A DNA stretch of 64,000 nt from Acidimicrobiales bacterium (GTDB taxonomy: Bacteria > Actinomycetota > Acidimicrobiia > Acidimicrobiales > CADCSY01), in NCBI GenBank assembly GCA_030446545.1, contig JAUJNB010000004.1:62372-126371 (forward strand), written 5' to 3'. A program made the position numbers and the translations under genes. Below the pieces are notes generated by a model. That model was not told the origin of the DNA. It saw only the letters and a program-made list of their open reading frames with translations, and made no database searches. This document shows positions 33,596-43,773 of the stretch, piece by piece (positions within the stretch are counted from its first letter, which is position 1; each line of letters begins with the position of its first letter).

Positions 33596-34384
33596 TCATG
33601 CCGGGGAGTAGACGGTCATCCGGTTGCCGCGCACGAAGCCGGCGAGCAGGATGCCCGCCACCCGGGCCGTCTCGACGGCCAACGCCGTGGGTGCGCTCAC
33701 CGCCACCATGGTGGCAAAGCCCGCCGCCCAGGCCTTCTGCACGATCTCGAACGAGGCCCGGCCGCTGACGTAGAGGCCCAGTCCCTCGGCGGGGAGTCCG
33801 GCGTCGAGTAGGAGGCGGCCGACCACCTTGTCGACGGCGTTGTGGCGGCCGACGTCCTCCCGCACCACGAGCGGCTCCCCGTCGGGGGTGAAGGCGGCGG
33901 CGGCGTGCACCGATCCGGTGCGGGCGAACAGGGCCTGCTCGGCGCGCATCCGGGCGGGGATGCCGGCCAGGACGCCGAGCTCGAAGCCGGCCCCGGGGAC
34001 GATCGGCGTGAGGCGCTCCACCAGTCGCTCGATGGAGGCCGACCCGCAGAGGCCACACGAGGAGGTGACGGTCCCGAGGCGGGCGTCGGCCGGGGGAGCC
34101 AGGCCGGCGGTGTCGACGGTGACCACGTTGAACGCCGAGGAGACGGCCGATCCGTCGGCGCAATAGGCCACGGTCCTGACCGGCGCTCCGGCCAGGAGGC
34201 CGTCACCGAAGCAGAGCCCCACCGCCAGCTCGAAGTCGTGGCCCGGGGTACGCATGGTGGTGGTGACGAGGGCACCGTCGAGGCGCACCTCCATCGGCTC
34301 CTCCACGATGAGCTCGTCGGGTGCAGTGGACGTCAGCCCTCCGGCATGGCGACGCACCAGCACGCGAGAGACCCGTCTCGACAC
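33596..34384 (-). CDS. fdhD: Formate dehydrogenase accessory sulfurtransferase FdhD
   Basis: A 262-residue protein that transfers sulfur from the IscS desulfurase to the molybdenum cofactor for formate dehydrogenase activation. TMRTPGHDFELAVGLCFGDG (44-63) is a hallmark block. TSSCGLCGSAS (107-117) holds Cys110 and Cys113, the sulfur-handling C-x2-C. FARTGSVHAAA and VREDVGRHNAVDKVVGRLL are further FdhD signatures. No formate dehydrogenase structural gene is present in the window. GTG start at 34384, with an alternative GTG at residue 8. It is divergent from the SpoIID-domain gene with 116 bases between the starts. Confidence 0.95.
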   Translation of the reverse strand: MSRRVSRVLVRRHAGGLTSTAPDELIVEEPMEVRLDGALVTTTMRTPGHDFELAVGLCFGDGLLAGAPVRTVAYCADGSAVSSAFNVVTVDTAGLAPPADARLGTVTSSCGLCGSASIERLVERLTPIVPGAGFELGVLAGIPARMRAEQALFARTGSVHAAAAFTPDGEPLVVREDVGRHNAVDKVVGRLLLDAGLPAEGLGLYVSGRASFEIVQKAWAAGFATMVAVSAPTALAVETARVAGILLAGFVRGNRMTVYSPA

Positions 34385-34500
34385 GCCACCGTGCTACCAC
34401 TTCAGCGAGACGAGCCGGAGACGGTCGGGGACCGGCATGGGGCGGGGCGGGCGGGCCGCGTCGAACGACCGCCTCGGGAGCGATAGGGTGCCCTCCCGTC

Positions 34501-36261
34501 GTGCGCCCTTCCCGGTCCTCCCGCCCTTCGGCCACGCTGCCGGCCGCCTTTTCCGTCGTTCTCGGCGCGCTCCTCGTCGGGTTCCTGGGCCTCGTGTCGG
34601 CCCCGCCAGCCATGGGCCAGGCCGAGCCCGTGACCGAACCCACCGTGGTCATCGAGGGCAAGGGCTGGGGTCACGGCGTGGGCATGGCCCAGGACGGCGC
34701 CCTGGCCATGGGACGGGAGGGGGCCTCCACGGCCGACATCCTCCAACACTTCTATCCCGGGACCACCCTCGGCCAGGACGGGGGGGCCGTGCGGGTGGTG
34801 GTGTCGAGCGCACCGGAAGGAGCGACGGTCGTGTCCTTCCCGAGTGGCGGGGAGGTGCGCAGCTCGCGCAGCGGTGCCCAGGCGCCGGGCTTCCCCGTCT
34901 CGGTGGCGCCGGGCGGATCGGTTCGGCTGCGCTTCGACGGTTCCTACCGGGCCGAACCCCTCACTGGCGCCACCGTGGCTGCCCTCGGCGCGGCGGACCC
35001 GGTGGTGGTGGCCGCCCAGTCGACGGCGGCACCCGGTCCCGTCGCTTCCGCCGCCCCTGAGGACGACGAAGGTGGCGGCCTCCTCGGAGGCGGCCTCCTC
35101 GGTCCCGACGACCCGCCCAGCGACCCGCCGCCCAGCGACCCGCCGCCCGTCGACCCACCCAAGCCTGACGATCCCGCAGCCCCGCCCGACCAGCCGGGCG
35201 GGGTTGCCCCCGCCCCGCCGCCCCCTCCTGACGACGTGGCCGTCTCGGGGTCGGCCCTGTGGGCCGTTCCGCGGGGTGCCACCGTCGGGGTGCCCGCCCG
35301 CAGCGCCACCTACCGGGGGGTCGTCCAGGCCGTGGCAGGGGACGGCGGCCTCCGTCTGGTCAACGAGGTCGACGTCGAGGACTACCTCCGGGGCATGGGC
35401 GAGGTGCTCGACAGTTCCTGGCCCCGGGCCTCGCTCGGCGCCCAGGCCGTGGCGGCCCGGACCTACGCCCTGCGGGCCATGGACCTCGGCGGGGAGCTGT
35501 GTGACACCCAGGACTGCCAGGTGTACCTGGGCAGCCAGGCCGAGTACGGGGCCATGGACGCCGCCGTGGCTGCCACCGGAGGACAGGTGGTGCAGTTCCA
35601 GGGCCGGCTGGCCCAGGCGGTGTACTCGGCCAGCGGTGGCGGCATCACGGCCACGCCCGACGAGGGCTTCGGCAACTCGGGCCAGGGCCTGCCCTACCTC
35701 GGTGCCACCTCGTATCCCACGGCCGACGCCCAGGCCTGGGACCTCCGCCTGCCGCTGGCCCAGGTGGGACGGCGCCTGTCCTACCCGGGGGTCCTCAGCG
35801 ACGTGCGGGTGGCCACCACCGGTCCATCGGGTCGGGCCCTCACCGTGGAGCTGGTGGGCGACGCCGGCCCCCGGGAGCTCCCTGCCCTCAGCTTCGACGA
35901 CATCCTCGGGCTGCGCTCGACGTTGTGGACGGTGCGCGTCGAGACGCCGCCCGCCCCCTCGGAGACCGTCGCCGACGCCGGCAACCCCGGATCGCGGGCG
36001 GGCGGGCGCTTCGCTGGCCCCTCGTGGGCGGTGACGACGCCCGGGCAGGGCCGGCTCCTGGGTTCGGGCGACGCGGTCCGCGTGGCGGCACTGGCCGACC
36101 TGGAAGGCCCCTTCCGGACCGGCGTCGTGCTCACCACCGCGGCGTGGCTCCTGGCCTTCGGCACCGGGGCCGTCTTCCGCCTGGCTGCGGGCCAGACCGC
36201 CCGTCAGCGCCGGAGACGCGCCACGGCCGGCCCCGAAGGACCGGCCGTGGCGAGCGTCTAG
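34501..36261 (+). CDS. SpoIID/LytB domain-containing exported protein
   Basis: A 586-residue surface or secreted protein. A signal or anchor helix spans about residues 10-33. Next comes [18 protein letters not shown] (about 52-69) with [12 protein letters not shown], then a beta-rich stretch, a Pro-Asp-rich linker with DPPPSDPP repeats (about 200-245), and the SpoIID core ([17 protein letters not shown] and [13 protein letters not shown], about 290-330), with [10 protein letters not shown] downstream. SpoIID proteins are lytic transglycosylases of peptidoglycan; the acidic Glu after RGM is the expected catalytic residue. The GWGHG block usually ends the domain but precedes it here. A C-terminal membrane helix and a basic tail suggest anchoring. 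GTG start at 34501. Confidence 0.86.
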   Translation: MRPSRSSRPSATLPAAFSVVLGALLVGFLGLVSAPPAMGQAEPVTEPTVVIEGKGWGHGVGMAQDGALAMGREGASTADILQHFYPGTTLGQDGGAVRVVVSSAPEGATVVSFPSGGEVRSSRSGAQAPGFPVSVAPGGSVRLRFDGSYRAEPLTGATVAALGAADPVVVAAQSTAAPGPVASAAPEDDEGGGLLGGGLLGPDDPPSDPPPSDPPPVDPPKPDDPAAPPDQPGGVAPAPPPPPDDVAVSGSALWAVPRGATVGVPARSATYRGVVQAVAGDGGLRLVNEVDVEDYLRGMGEVLDSSWPRASLGAQAVAARTYALRAMDLGGELCDTQDCQVYLGSQAEYGAMDAAVAATGGQVVQFQGRLAQAVYSASGGGITATPDEGFGNSGQGLPYLGATSYPTADAQAWDLRLPLAQVGRRLSYPGVLSDVRVATTGPSGRALTVELVGDAGPRELPALSFDDILGLRSTLWTVRVETPPAPSETVADAGNPGSRAGGRFAGPSWAVTTPGQGRLLGSGDAVRVAALADLEGPFRTGVVLTTAAWLLAFGTGAVFRLAAGQTARQRRRRATAGPEGPAVASV

Positions 36262-36283
36262 GAGCGAGCTCCCGGGCGCTGGA

Positions 36284-37937
<1,654 letters not shown>

Positions 37938-38036
37938 GATGCTCCTCCGTTGGAACTCTTCGGTTCGCCCGGCGGGGGGGTCCCTCGGGGCGTCTCACTG
38001 TGCGCCTCGACCACCTTGTGGCGAACCGGACTGCGG

Positions 38037-38063
38037 TTAGCACTCTCGATGGTCGAGTGCTAA
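38037..38063 (-). promoter_or_regulatory. CIRCE operator (HrcA binding site) upstream of groEL
   Basis: A perfect inverted repeat TTAGCACTC-N9-GAGTGCTAA, matching the CIRCE consensus at all 18 arm positions. It lies 99 bases before the groEL start, inside the 168-base divergent region shared with gpgS. HrcA binding here should repress groEL until heat or misfolding stress. The repeat is symmetrical, so it could also affect the gpgS promoter on the other strand. Confidence 0.97.
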
Positions 38064-38105
38064 CCAGGAAAGCACCCCTCGGCCCTCCTCGCAACTGGAC
38101 GCCCC

Positions 38106-38938
38106 GTGACCATCGCCCCGATCGCCGATCTCACCGTCGACGAGCTGGTGGCCGGCAAGGGCCACACCACCGTCTCGGTCTGCCTGCCGGCTCGCAACGA
38201 GGCGGCCACGGTCGGGTCGATCGTCGCCCTCGTCGTCGACGGCCTGGTCAAGCGCCACGGACTGGTCGACGAGGTGGTGGTGGTCGACGACGGCTCGACG
38301 GACGCCACGGCGGCGGAAGCCCGTCGGGCCGGCGCCCGGGTGGTGGGCGCCGGGACCGTCCTCCCCGAGTGCGGACCGGCCACGGGCAAGGGCGAGGCGC
38401 TGTGGAAGTCCCTCGCCGCCTCCCGGGGCGACGTGGTGATCTGGTGTGACGCCGACATCGCCGGCTTCGACCTCCGCTTCGTCACCCGCCTGGTGGCCCC
38501 GTTGCTCCGCCACCCCTCGGTGAACTTCGTCAAGGGCTGCTACCGGCGGGACCTCGAAGGCCGGCCCGGTGAGGGTGGCCGGGTGACCGAACTGGTGGCC
38601 CGTCCCCTCCTGGCCCGCTTCTTCCCCCACCTGCTCGGCTTCGCCCAGCCCCTGTCGGGTGAGTACGGCGGAAGGCGCGCCCTGCTGGAGCGACTTCCCT
38701 TCGCCGCCGGCTACGGCGTCGACCTCGGGCTGCTGGTCGACGTGGCCGCCCAGGTGGGGCTGGGGGCCATGGCCCAGGTGCACCACGGCCACCCCGCGCA
38801 CCCCAACCCCCCCCAGCACCAGCAGACGGCCCACCCCGAGGCGGGGCAGGCCGGCGGCCCCCGCCCGGCGGCCTGGGGCCCACCCCGCGGTCGCTGGTCG
38901 AGGTGCCGGCCTACTGCAACCGGGCGACCCCCGAGTAA
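38106..38938 (+). CDS. gpgS: Glucosyl-3-phosphoglycerate synthase, 3' end damaged
   Basis: A GT81/GT2-like enzyme that joins glucose to 3-phosphoglycerate, first step to glucosylglycerate and to methylglucose lipopolysaccharides in mycobacteria. LPARNEAATVGSIV, VVDDGSTDAT (59-68), GKGEALWKSLAASRGD (94-109) and CDADI (114-118) match GpgS, as do GRVTELVARPLLARFFP and FAAGYGVDLGLLVD. From about residue 226 the family block (QVxLGxRxHRNRPLxEL) is replaced by a His, Pro and Gln-rich string whose codons still line up with it. A one-base loss near 38870 then shifts the frame; the other frame ends naturally at TAA 38936-38938 after LVEVPAYCNRATPE. As written, the first frame runs on much further without meaning. 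Confidence 0.85.
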
Positions 38939-39013
38939 ACCGGCCCTTCTCCGAGCCTTTTGCGTCCCTCAGCGCGATTTCGGCACCGGACTCAGCCTTC
39001 TGGGTCGCCCGAG

Positions 39014-39905
39014 TCAGCCGGCCGGGGCCACCAACGCCAGCAGTTCGGGCCGCGGGGGACCGCACCGGGGTGGGCGACCGCGGCCAGGGCCTCCACCCCG
39101 TCGACCAGGCGTGGGCCGGGGCGAACGAAGGCGGCGTTGGCGTCGGCGGCCCACACGGCACGCCGGCAGGCAGAGCACCGGCGCTCACCAGATCGCCGGC
39201 CAGGCGTCGTGCGTCGTCCAGGCCGTAGCCGCAAGGGGCCACCACGATGAGGTCGGGCTGGGCGGCGGCCAGCTCGGCCCACCCGATCTGGACCGAGCGA
39301 CCTCCTGGCGTCCCCAGCACGGACAAGGCGCCGGCCGCAGCGATCAGGTCGGGGATCCAGTGCCCGGGCGAGTAGGGCGGGTCGGTCCACTCCAGCACAG
39401 CCAAGCGGGGTCGAGGCCGCCCGACCACCAGGCTGGCGACCCGGGCAAGCTGGTCCCGCAACCCGGCCACCACCGTATCGGCCCTCATCGGGGCGCCGGT
39501 GGCCCGACCGACCACGGCGATCGAGTCGAGGACCTCTTCCAGGGTGGTGGGGTCGAGGGTGAGCCTGCGCTCGGCAGCCCAGGTGGGCGAGGGCGTCGTC
39601 GACCTCGGACACGTCGACGGCACACACTGCGCACAGGTCCTGGGTCACCACGAGATCGGGATCGAGGTCGCGCAGGGCTCCGGCGTCGAGGGTGTAGAGG
39701 TCCTCGCCGGCGCCGATGCGGCCCGCACCTCCTCGTCGATCTGGGCGGGCGTCAGGTCCGGGGGCAAGGTGGTGTCGGACACGATCCGGCGCTGACGGGC
39801 CTCGGGCGGGAAGTCGCACTCGAAGGTCACCCCCACCACCTGCTCGCCGGCGCCCACGGCGAAGAGGATCTCGGTGGCCGAGGGCAGCAGGGAGACGATG
39901 CGCAT
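39014..39905 (-). pseudogene. BtuF-like cobalamin-binding protein, broken by several frameshifts
   Basis: Across three frames this reads as one protein of about 298 residues of the cobalamin-binding type (periplasmic-binding-fold, COG0614-like). It begins MRIVSLLPSATEILFAVGAG at 39905 and runs to DEEVRA. After a frame change near 39722 it continues GEDLYTLDAGALRDLDPDLV and TQDLCAVCAVDVSEV. A second change near 39580 leads to LDPTTLEEVLDSIAVVG, LAVLEWTDPPYSPGHW and LIVVAPCGYGL. A third near 39170 leads to VWAADANAAFVRPGPRLVDG, and a fourth near 39050 to PELLALVAPAG and the stop at 39014. Three of the four fit loss of one C from a C run. There is no signal peptide, as in cytoplasmic members of this family. 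Confidence 0.8.
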
Positions 39906-39944
39906 CAAGGGTTCCTGCTCAGCTCCGAGCGGGGCTTCCCGCCT

Positions 39945-39980
39945 GCTCGGGCTCGGGCCGCTCGGGCTCGGGCTGCTCGG
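39945..39980. repeat. Short 15-bp direct repeats
   Basis: Two copies of GCTCGGGCTCGGGCC/T (39945-39959 and 39960-39974) plus a partial third. On the minus strand they encode a PEPERPEPEQ-like acidic, proline-rich tail in the frame that would extend the AI-2E family protein to 39919. Confidence 0.7.
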
Positions 39981-40021
39981 CGTCTCCTTCGCCGTCGGCA
40001 CCTCGGGGCGGGCCGGTCACC

Positions 40022-41245
40022 TCACCGCTGGCGCCGTCGGGCGGGCCGGTCGGCACCCTCACCGTCGGCACCGTCGGCACCGTCGGCACCGTCGGCACCG
40101 AGGTTGTTGACGCTGCGCACCACGCCCGGGCCGGAAGCCTCATCGGTCGCCTCGGCTCGGGCGGCCACCGTCTCCAGGGGCTCACCCAGGACGTAGGTGT
40201 GCCACAGGTGGCCGACCAGGATCTTGAGGACGGCGGCGGCGGGCACGGCGATCAACAGACCGAACACCCCGCCGGCGGTGCCGCCGACGAGCAGGGCGAG
40301 CATGACCGCAGCCGGGTGGAGCTTGACCGCCCGCTGCATGACCATGGGGCTGATGAAGTGGTTGTCGAGCTGTTGGGCGGCGGCCATGATCACCACCACC
40401 CACACGGCGGTGGTGGCGTCGCGGGTGGTCAGGGCGATGACCACCCCGAGCGTCCCTCCGGCCCAGGGGCCCACCAGGGGGACCACGTTGCACAAGCCGG
40501 CCACCATGCCCACGATCAGCCAGAAGGGCAGGTCGATCACGGCCAGGCCGATCGAGATCAGCACGCCGACGATGAGCGCCACCAGGAGCTGACCGCGAAA
40601 GAAGCCGCCCACCGCCTGGTTGAGGCGGGTGGCGAGCAGCCGGGTCTCCTCCCTGACCCGCCCGGGCACCAGCGACTCGGCCACGGTGAGCAGGCGGGGG
40701 AGGTCGACCAGCAGGTAGAAGGCGATGATGGGCGCCAGCAACACGATGAGCAACACGTGGAAGACCCGGCCACCGACCACCCGCACGGTGTCGATGGTTT
40801 CGCTCAGGCCCGACTCTCCGGCCTCGCCTCCCACCTGGCTCTCGAGCTCGCCCACACTCGGCACGGTGATGATCCAGTCCTGGGACTGTTCGGCCCGATC
40901 GTTGATCCAGCGCTCGATGTCGGCCCGGACCCGAGGGCCCTCGGCGGCCAGGTCCTCGGCCTGGTCGGCGGCGAGGGGGACCACGATGAGCCCGATGAGG
41001 GCCACGCTGGCGAAGAAGCCGAGGTAGGCCAAGGCGGTGCCGGCCAGACGGGGGATGTGGCGTCGGTGCAGGGCGGTGACCGCAGGATTGAGGAGGAACA
41101 CGATGGCCCCGGCCAGGATGAGGGGGGGCCACACCACCCGGATCGACCAGCCCACCAGGACGACCAGAGCCAGGAGGGCGGCCAGGCCGACCACCGACCA
41201 CGCCACCTGGCCGGCGCGTCGGATGTGCTCGCTCATGGGCAACAC
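40022..41245 (-). CDS. AI-2E family transporter (PerM-like)
   Basis: A 407-residue membrane protein with eight predicted helices. SIRVVWPPLILAGAIVFLLN and a long extracytoplasmic stretch (about 100-160) are followed by IVLLAPIIAFYLLVDLPRL, GFFRGQLLVALIVGVLISIG and LVPLVGPWAGGTLG-like blocks with conserved Pro and Gly, the AI-2E/PerM family pattern. Members export small molecules or act as ion antiporters; the substrate here is unknown. The tail carries GAD repeats and ends GADRPARRRQR at 40022. A one-base frame change near 40050 would instead give a longer acidic tail ending SPARS at 39919, leaving 13 bases to the BtuF-like gene, so the written C terminus is doubtful. Confidence 0.88.
   Translation of the reverse strand: MLPMSEHIRRAGQVAWSVVGLAALLALVVLVGWSIRVVWPPLILAGAIVFLLNPAVTALHRRHIPRLAGTALAYLGFFASVALIGLIVVPLAADQAEDLAAEGPRVRADIERWINDRAEQSQDWIITVPSVGELESQVGGEAGESGLSETIDTVRVVGGRVFHVLLIVLLAPIIAFYLLVDLPRLLTVAESLVPGRVREETRLLATRLNQAVGGFFRGQLLVALIVGVLISIGLAVIDLPFWLIVGMVAGLCNVVPLVGPWAGGTLGVVIALTTRDATTAVWVVVIMAAAQQLDNHFISPMVMQRAVKLHPAAVMLALLVGGTAGGVFGLLIAVPAAAVLKILVGHLWHTYVLGEPLETVAARAEATDEASGPGVVRSVNNLGADGADGADGADGEGADRPARRRQR
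40061..40096. repeat. 9-bp tandem repeat, four units
   Basis: ACCGTCGGC is repeated four times without change, followed by a partial unit. It codes for Gly-Ala-Asp repeats in the C-terminal tail of the AI-2E family protein. Such an array is prone to slippage and may explain the suspected frame change next to it. Confidence 0.95.
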
Positions 41246-41290
41246 GCTACCGGCGCCCAGAGGGGGCCCTGGGCCCAGACCGGCACCGGG

Positions 41291-42307
41291 TCAGCGGCCG
41301 GCCAGGTGGCCGGTCACCACCGCCTGCAGGCACGCGCCGGTGTCCCCGAGGGACCGCTCGCAGCCCCATTGCTCGACCAGGGAAACGACCTGCACCCCGT
41401 GGGGCACCTCGACCCCGTCGAGGACCTCACCGGCCACGACCAGGACGGGGACGGCCGCCACCCGGGCCAGCTCGGCCACGCCCCCGACGGCCTTGCCGGC
41501 GAACGACTGGTCGTCGAGGAAGCCCTCCCCGGTGACCACCAGGTCGGCCCCCTGCAGACGGTCGGCCAGACCGACCTCGTCGGCCACCAGATCGAATCCG
41601 GCCACCAAGTGGGCACCGATGGCGGCCAACCCACCGGCCAGGCCGCCCGCGGCGCCGCCCCCGGGGATGGTGCGCACATCCACGCCGTGGGCCTGCTCGT
41701 AGACTTGGGCCAGACGCTCCAGGCGTCGGTGCAACAGCTCCACCTGGGCCGGTGTGGCACCTTTCTGGGGGGCGAAGACCCGGGCCGCGTCCACGAAGGT
41801 GGTCTGCACATCGCATCCCACCACCAGCTCCACGCTGCGCACCCGTCCCAATGGCTCCAAGGCCCGCAGCGCGCCCAGACCGCCGTCGGTGGAGGCCGAG
41901 CCACCGACCCCGAGGACGACCCGGCGGCAACCGGCGTCGAGCGCGGCGGCCAGCAGTTCCCCGGTGCCGTGGGTGGACGCCGCCACTGCGTCGTTGCCGG
42001 CAGGCCCACCCACCAGGTCGATCCCCGAGGCCAGGGCCATTTCCAACACCGCCTGGCGCCCACCCTCACCGCCGGTGCATCGGCGCCAGCCGGCGTCGAC
42101 CAGGTCGCCCAGGGGGCCGGTCACCAGGGTGCGGCGGTTGGCTCCTCCGAGGGCCTCGAGCGTGCCCTCGCCTCCGTCGGCCACGGGCACGACGTCGACG
42201 CTCCACCCGGCCTCCTCGGCCGCCCGGGCCACTGCCTGGGCGGCGGCCGCCGCGCTCAGGGTCCCCCGGTACTTGTCGGGTGCGGCCACGACGTGCACGG
42301 GCCCCAT
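41291..42307 (-). CDS. Glycerate kinase (GlxK/GarK type)
   Basis: A 338-residue kinase of the glycerate kinase type 1 family, which phosphorylates D-glycerate with ATP to 2- or 3-phosphoglycerate. VVAAPDKYRGTLSAAAAAQA (6-25) and VPVADGGEGTLEAL (41-54) are the N-terminal signatures. RRVVLGVGGSASTDGGLGAL and GGAAGGLAGGLAAIGAHLV (Gly-rich, nucleotide-binding) and DLVVTGEGFLDDQSFAGKAV confirm it. It lies between the AI-2E gene and the otsA gene. With gpgS nearby it could link free glycerate and glucosylglycerate metabolism (inference). It is divergent from otsA with 65 bases between the starts. Confidence 0.93.
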   Translation of the reverse strand: MGPVHVVAAPDKYRGTLSAAAAAQAVARAAEEAGWSVDVVPVADGGEGTLEALGGANRRTLVTGPLGDLVDAGWRRCTGGEGGRQAVLEMALASGIDLVGGPAGNDAVAASTHGTGELLAAALDAGCRRVVLGVGGSASTDGGLGALRALEPLGRVRSVELVVGCDVQTTFVDAARVFAPQKGATPAQVELLHRRLERLAQVYEQAHGVDVRTIPGGGAAGGLAGGLAAIGAHLVAGFDLVADEVGLADRLQGADLVVTGEGFLDDQSFAGKAVGGVAELARVAAVPVLVVAGEVLDGVEVPHGVQVVSLVEQWGCERSLGDTGACLQAVVTGHLAGR

Positions 42308-42372
42308 CTTGCCCGCCCGTCCCCCTGACCACGTAGGGCCGGGGATGTCCCGGCCTGCGCCTGCTGACTACC

Positions 42373-43773
42373 GTGTCGCCGGTGATCGTGGACACGCCGA
42401 GAGACCTGGTGATCGTCTCCAACCGCGGTCCGCTGTCGTTCCGCATCGCCGACGACGGATCGCTGCACGCCCAGCGGGGTGGCGGCGGGCTGGTCTCGGC
42501 CCTGGGACCGGCGGTGGCCGGTTCGGGAGCCATGTGGATCGCCGGGGCGCTCAGCGACGCCGATCGGCAGGCGGCGGCAGCCGGGGTGGTGGAGGCCGAC
42601 GGCTTCCAGGTGCGCTCCCTCGTCATCGACGCCGACGACTACCGGGCCTACTACGACGTGGTCTCCTCGGGGGCCCTGTGGTTCGTCCACCACCGCCTCT
42701 ACGACAGTGCCCGCCGTCCCCGCTTCGACCGCTACTGGCGGCGGGCCTGGGACTCCTACCGCCGGGTGAACGCCGCCTTCGCCCGGGTGGTCGTCGACGA
42801 GGCCCCGGCCGGCGCCATCGTGTTGGTGCAGGACTACCACCTGACCCTGCTCGGGTCCGAGCTGGCGGCCGAGCGTCCCGACCTGACCCCGGTGCACTTC
42901 CACCACACGCCCTTCGGAGGTCCCGACGACTTGCGCATCCTGCCCGACGACGTGGGTGTCGAGCTGCTCGCGGGCCTGGCCGACCATGCTGCCTGCGGCT
43001 TCCAGGCGCCCCGGTGGGCGGCCGCCTTCGAAGCCTGCTGCGCCGAGCTTCTGGGCCGGTCGGCGTGCCCGACCTTCGTGTCGCCGGCGGCGGTGGAGGT
43101 GTCCGAGATCGCCAAGGTGGCGGCCTCCGAGGCGTGCACCGCCGCCCTCGCCGACCTGGACCGCCAGGTCGGCGATCGCCGGCTGGTGGTACGGGTCGAC
43201 CGCATCGAGCTGTCGAAGAACCTGCTGCGGGGCTTCCTCGCCTTCGAAGAGCTTCTCGGCGAGCAACCCCAGTGGCGGGAGCGTGTCGTCTTTGCCGCCT
43301 TCGTCTACCCGTCGAGGGAAGGGCTCCCGGAGTACCTGGCCTACCGCCAGGAGGTCGAGGGGCTGGTCCGGCGGATCAACCAGACCTGGGGAACGCCGAC
43401 GTGGACCCCCATCCTCTACGACGACACCGACGACTTCCCCCGCTCCGTCGCCGGCCTCCGCCGCTACGACGTGCTGGTGGTCAACCCCGTGCGTGACGGG
43501 CTCAACCTGGTGGCCAAGGAAGGACCGTTGGTCAACGAGCGCGACGGGGTGCTCGCCCTCAGCCGGGAGTCCGGGGCGTGGTCCGAACTGGGCACCGCCG
43601 CCCTGGGCCTCAACCCCTTCGACGTCACGGCCACCTCTGACGTGCTGCACCGAGCCCTCACCATGGACGGGCCGGAGCGGCGCCATCACGCTCGGGCGGT
43701 ACGGGCCCTGGCCGGGTCCCGGGCGCCGGCCGACTGGGTAGCCGATCAGGTGCGGGCGGCAACTTCGACCTGA
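42373..43773 (+). CDS. otsA: Trehalose-6-phosphate synthase (GT20)
   Basis: A 466-residue GT-B enzyme that transfers glucose from a nucleotide-glucose to glucose-6-phosphate. VIVSNRGPLSF (13-23) and QRGGGGLVSAL form the N-terminal loop that binds the acceptor phosphate. WFVHHRLYD and VLVQDYHLTLL (about 151-161) are OtsA blocks, as are PVHFHHTPFGG, RVDRIELSKNLLRGF and VNPVRDGLNLVAKE, the last two forming the donor site. Compared with E. coli OtsA, the strand order is normal and the length is typical. GTG start at 42373. It is convergent with otsB, ending one base before the otsB stop region, so the two make the OtsAB pathway without sharing an operon. Confidence 0.95.
   Translation: MSPVIVDTPRDLVIVSNRGPLSFRIADDGSLHAQRGGGGLVSALGPAVAGSGAMWIAGALSDADRQAAAAGVVEADGFQVRSLVIDADDYRAYYDVVSSGALWFVHHRLYDSARRPRFDRYWRRAWDSYRRVNAAFARVVVDEAPAGAIVLVQDYHLTLLGSELAAERPDLTPVHFHHTPFGGPDDLRILPDDVGVELLAGLADHAACGFQAPRWAAAFEACCAELLGRSACPTFVSPAAVEVSEIAKVAASEACTAALADLDRQVGDRRLVVRVDRIELSKNLLRGFLAFEELLGEQPQWRERVVFAAFVYPSREGLPEYLAYRQEVEGLVRRINQTWGTPTWTPILYDDTDDFPRSVAGLRRYDVLVVNPVRDGLNLVAKEGPLVNERDGVLALSRESGAWSELGTAALGLNPFDVTATSDVLHRALTMDGPERRHHARAVRALAGSRAPADWVADQVRAATST

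Noticed and set aside
40061-40096. Possible short CRISPR-like array
   Set aside because: Units are only 9 bases with no spacers and lie in frame within a coding region; it is a coding microsatellite.
38939-40196. Continuation of the gpgS first frame as a 696-codon protein
   Set aside because: The downstream part is antisense to the BtuF-like gene and low in complexity; it is an effect of the frameshift, not a fusion protein.
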